Shown piece by piece: positions 5,610 through 7,162 of a stretch of DNA of 7,162 bases. Every line of letters starts with the position of its first letter. Position 1 is the first letter of the stretch. Source of the stretch: GCA-2730975 sp964576585 (lineage in GTDB: Bacteria; Verrucomicrobiota; Verrucomicrobiia; Opitutales; Seribacteraceae); NCBI GenBank assembly GCA_964576585.1, contig CAZNWO010000166.1:1-7162 (forward strand), given 5' to 3'. The translations under genes and the position numbers were made by a program. Below the pieces are notes generated by a model. The model had not been told where the DNA came from. It ran no database searches and was given only the letters and a program-made list of their open reading frames with translations.

Positions 5610-5741
5610 TGGTTAACAGTTCCTTATGATAAGCAGGGGAGTTTTTTGTCGTTTCTTTGCAAGATTTCGACATTCTTGGCTAATTATAGTTGAGGAGCTC
5701 TTATTCTCGCTGTCTTGAATATTACTTCACATTGCCCATCC

Positions 5742-5764
5742 AAGCACCCATTTCGGGTGCTTTT
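5742..5764 (+). terminator. Terminator-like hairpin 50 bases upstream of the LamG/cadherin gene
   Basis: AAGCACCC (5742-5749) and GGGTGCTT (5755-5762) form a perfect eight-pair stem with loop ATTTC, followed immediately by Ts (the tract is CTTTTA). The form is classic for intrinsic termination. It lies between any promoter further upstream and the start at 5814, so it either ends a short transcript or acts as an attenuator in the leader of the next gene. Confidence 0.6.
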
Positions 5765-5813
5765 ATCGCGTTTTCGCGCGTACGCGTTTAGTGCGAGAAA
5801 CTTTGCTATTTGC

Positions 5814-7162
5814 ATGAAACCGTGGGATGTTGGTAAGATGATGGTTTCTCTGGCAAGGATCTCCCCGATCCAACGAAGCTGGGCCTCCATCGCTTTTCTT
5901 GTTTCAGCCCTGCCCCTATTCGGAGCTGCCCCTGTTGCCAACAACGATACCTACGTCGTTGACGTCGGGGGCAGTGTGAACGTTCGGGCAAAGTTCCTTT
6001 CCACCATGACGGCGAAGGATCCTTCCATGTACTGGAATGCAGATTCCGCAGATACTACCGATACGTCCGTTACCATAAACAAAGGATCAGATGCCATAGA
6101 CCCGACGGACTTTTCTTTTACCGGGAATACCTTGCAGTCAGTAAGTCCTCACTTGAATCCAACTGATGGCTTCAAGGGTTTTGATTCGGGTAACGTCGGT
6201 TGGGGATTTGGTTCTTACGGAGGTGGCTCTGGTTACATCAACAAGCTGATCACTCCTGATGATGGTTGGGGGAGCGATCTTGGTGCAGTGAGTTTCTGGT
6301 TTAAGACGGATAGTTCGGGGGGTGATACCAGCGATCCTGATGCTCTTTTTGCAGGTCTCATGTCGACTTCAGGTACTCGTTTCAACACTGCTGTCGCCGT
6401 TTTACTTATGGACGGCAAACTTCATTTTCAAGTGAATCAGGACAGTGCCCATGCCGTCAACTTTACCACCAGTCAGACGATTAACGACAGTCAGTGGCAT
6501 CATGTCGTTGCATCTTGGGACAATGCAAATGACGAGAGCGCTCTTTACGTCGATGGAGGAAGTCAAGGTGGCGCAAGCAAGAGCGAAACAATGAAAAGCT
6601 TTTCCTTTACTTTACCTTCAGGAGATTTCGTTTTCAGCAAGGACGTTCACGTTGGAAAAGGACAGTCAGGTGGAACTGTTTATTCCGGTTACTTGGACGA
6701 GTTGGCCATTTGGGAGCACAAGACATTAACCGCAGAGGATGCCCGGGACTTGTACTTCGCGGGTATCGGAGGTCCGCTGGCGAACGATACGGATTCCGAC
6801 AACGCGAACGAAGCGCTTACTTGGCTAGAGGCGGACATGGACAAGAGCGGCTTGGCGTCCTATTCCTCCAAGCTTACCATCGTTGACGAGAACGGAAGCT
6901 TCGACTTCGACGGTACGGGCGTTGCCGCCGGGAATTATTCCTTTACCTACAAGGCCATTGACTCCACCAGCGCCAAGTCCTCGCCGGCTACCATAAGCAT
7001 TAAGGTAAACGGTGCGCCTTCCGGTACCAACGATACCTATACCGTGAATGCGGGTGACACCCTGACAAAGGATGCCGCAGCAGGGGTTTTGTCCAACGAT
7101 TCCGACCCCAACGGTGATTCCCTCAGCGCCTTTCTTGCAACCAGTCCCGCCGAGGGCACCCT
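5814..7162 (+). CDS. Large exported surface protein with cadherin-like repeats and a nested LamG domain (partial, continues past right edge)
   Basis: The frame stays open from ATG 5814 to the end of the window: 449 residues, C-terminus missing. ATGs at 5838/5841 (residues 9-10) are alternative starts. The signal peptide is around residues 22-39 (ASIAFLVSALPLFGA), with cleavage near GA|APV. Residues 40-57 (APVANNDTYVVDVGGSVNV) are the opening strand of a bacterial cadherin-like (Big_9/Cadherin_5 type) domain. Its continuation, GPLANDTDSDN followed by TIVDENGSFDF, YSFTYKAIDS and ATISIKVNG, appears only at about 320-400. In between, about 120-317, is a LamG/concanavalin-like domain: LGAVSFWFKTD, QWHHVVASWD, ALYVDG, VGKG and GYLDELAIWEHKTLTAEDARDLY. 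A second cadherin-like unit (APSGTNDTYTVNAGDTL, VLSNDSDPNGDSL) starts at 401 and is cut by the window end. The Asp/Asn-rich NDTDSDN and NDSDPNGD segments fit calcium binding. Such proteins serve in adhesion or glycan binding at the cell surface. The domains are confident; the role is inferred. Confidence 0.85.
   Translation, partial: MKPWDVGKMMVSLARISPIQRSWASIAFLVSALPLFGAAPVANNDTYVVDVGGSVNVRAKFLSTMTAKDPSMYWNADSADTTDTSVTINKGSDAIDPTDFSFTGNTLQSVSPHLNPTDGFKGFDSGNVGWGFGSYGGGSGYINKLITPDDGWGSDLGAVSFWFKTDSSGGDTSDPDALFAGLMSTSGTRFNTAVAVLLMDGKLHFQVNQDSAHAVNFTTSQTINDSQWHHVVASWDNANDESALYVDGGSQGGASKSETMKSFSFTLPSGDFVFSKDVHVGKGQSGGTVYSGYLDELAIWEHKTLTAEDARDLYFAGIGGPLANDTDSDNANEALTWLEADMDKSGLASYSSKLTIVDENGSFDFDGTGVAAGNYSFTYKAIDSTSAKSSPATISIKVNGAPSGTNDTYTVNAGDTLTKDAAAGVLSNDSDPNGDSLSAFLATSPAEGT

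Larger units (their letters stand above)
5490..5813. other. 324-base intergenic stretch without a protein gene
   Basis: AT-rich with many T-runs. In order it holds the hairpin terminator at 5501-5535, the inverted repeat at 5539-5609, a lone TATAGT (5685-5690, 5 of 6 matches to a -10 box but with no convincing -35 box), the hairpin at 5742-5764, and a CG-rich patch with CGCGTTTTCGCG (5767-5778) and the 10-base palindrome CGCGTACGCG (5777-5786). I see no tRNA and no convincing small coding frame. Confidence 0.6.

Noticed and set aside
5684..5944. Minus-strand frame of 86 codons across the intergenic hairpin and the LamG gene start
   Set aside because: It crosses a terminator-like hairpin and the signal peptide of a long plus-strand gene, with no ribosome binding site or motif.

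Overview
The window looks like bacterial chromosome (roughly 50% G+C) from a member of the Verrucomicrobiota or a close relative in the PVC group, probably aquatic. The hints are indirect: many secreted proteins, a C-terminal WVSS...H..C...CxxCGG module, a cadherin-like/LamG giant surface protein, and poorly conserved ribosome binding sites. No rRNA or other phylogenetic marker is present, so this is a lean and not an identification. I see no mobile element, tRNA or CRISPR array.

Layout. 1-327 (minus): the first 109 residues of a gene with a short basic head and a long acidic low-complexity tail, running off the left edge. It diverges from 420-1277 (plus), a secreted staphylococcal-nuclease-fold protein that seems to have lost its catalytic residues and carries a C-terminal Cys module. 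After about 200 bases comes 1481-2245 (plus), a secreted TlpA-type thioredoxin carrying a Mip/FkpA-like dimerisation segment. A secreted Cys/Pro-rich protein overlaps its end and starts at 2226. That gene is interrupted by exactly 100 Ns (2780-2879). The sequence after the gap (2880-3151) contains two copies of a 13-residue Pro/Gly repeat and is probably the 3' end of the same gene. 3169-3774 (minus) is a MORN/YwqK-like repeat protein facing it tail to tail. 3911-5095 (plus) is an M29-aminopeptidase-like metallopeptidase, overlapped by 5067-5489, a small exported, strongly cationic protein. A 324-base intergenic stretch with two terminator-like hairpins leads to 5814-7162 (plus), the first 449 residues of a large exported protein in which a LamG domain appears to be inserted inside a cadherin-like domain. 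The two genes at the window edges have no stop codon inside the window.

How they fit together. Six of the nine coding segments begin with, or belong to a gene that begins with, an export signal, so the theme is the cell envelope and cell surface. A recurring arrangement is an enzyme-like gene whose last codons overlap the start of a small, low-complexity, Pro-rich exported protein (2245/2226 and 5095/5067). This suggests translational coupling. The thioredoxin-like protein and its Cys-containing neighbour could be functional partners. Nothing here amounts to a recognised defence, secondary-metabolite or mobile system. The most notable items are unusual domain combinations and the repeat-associated assembly gap.
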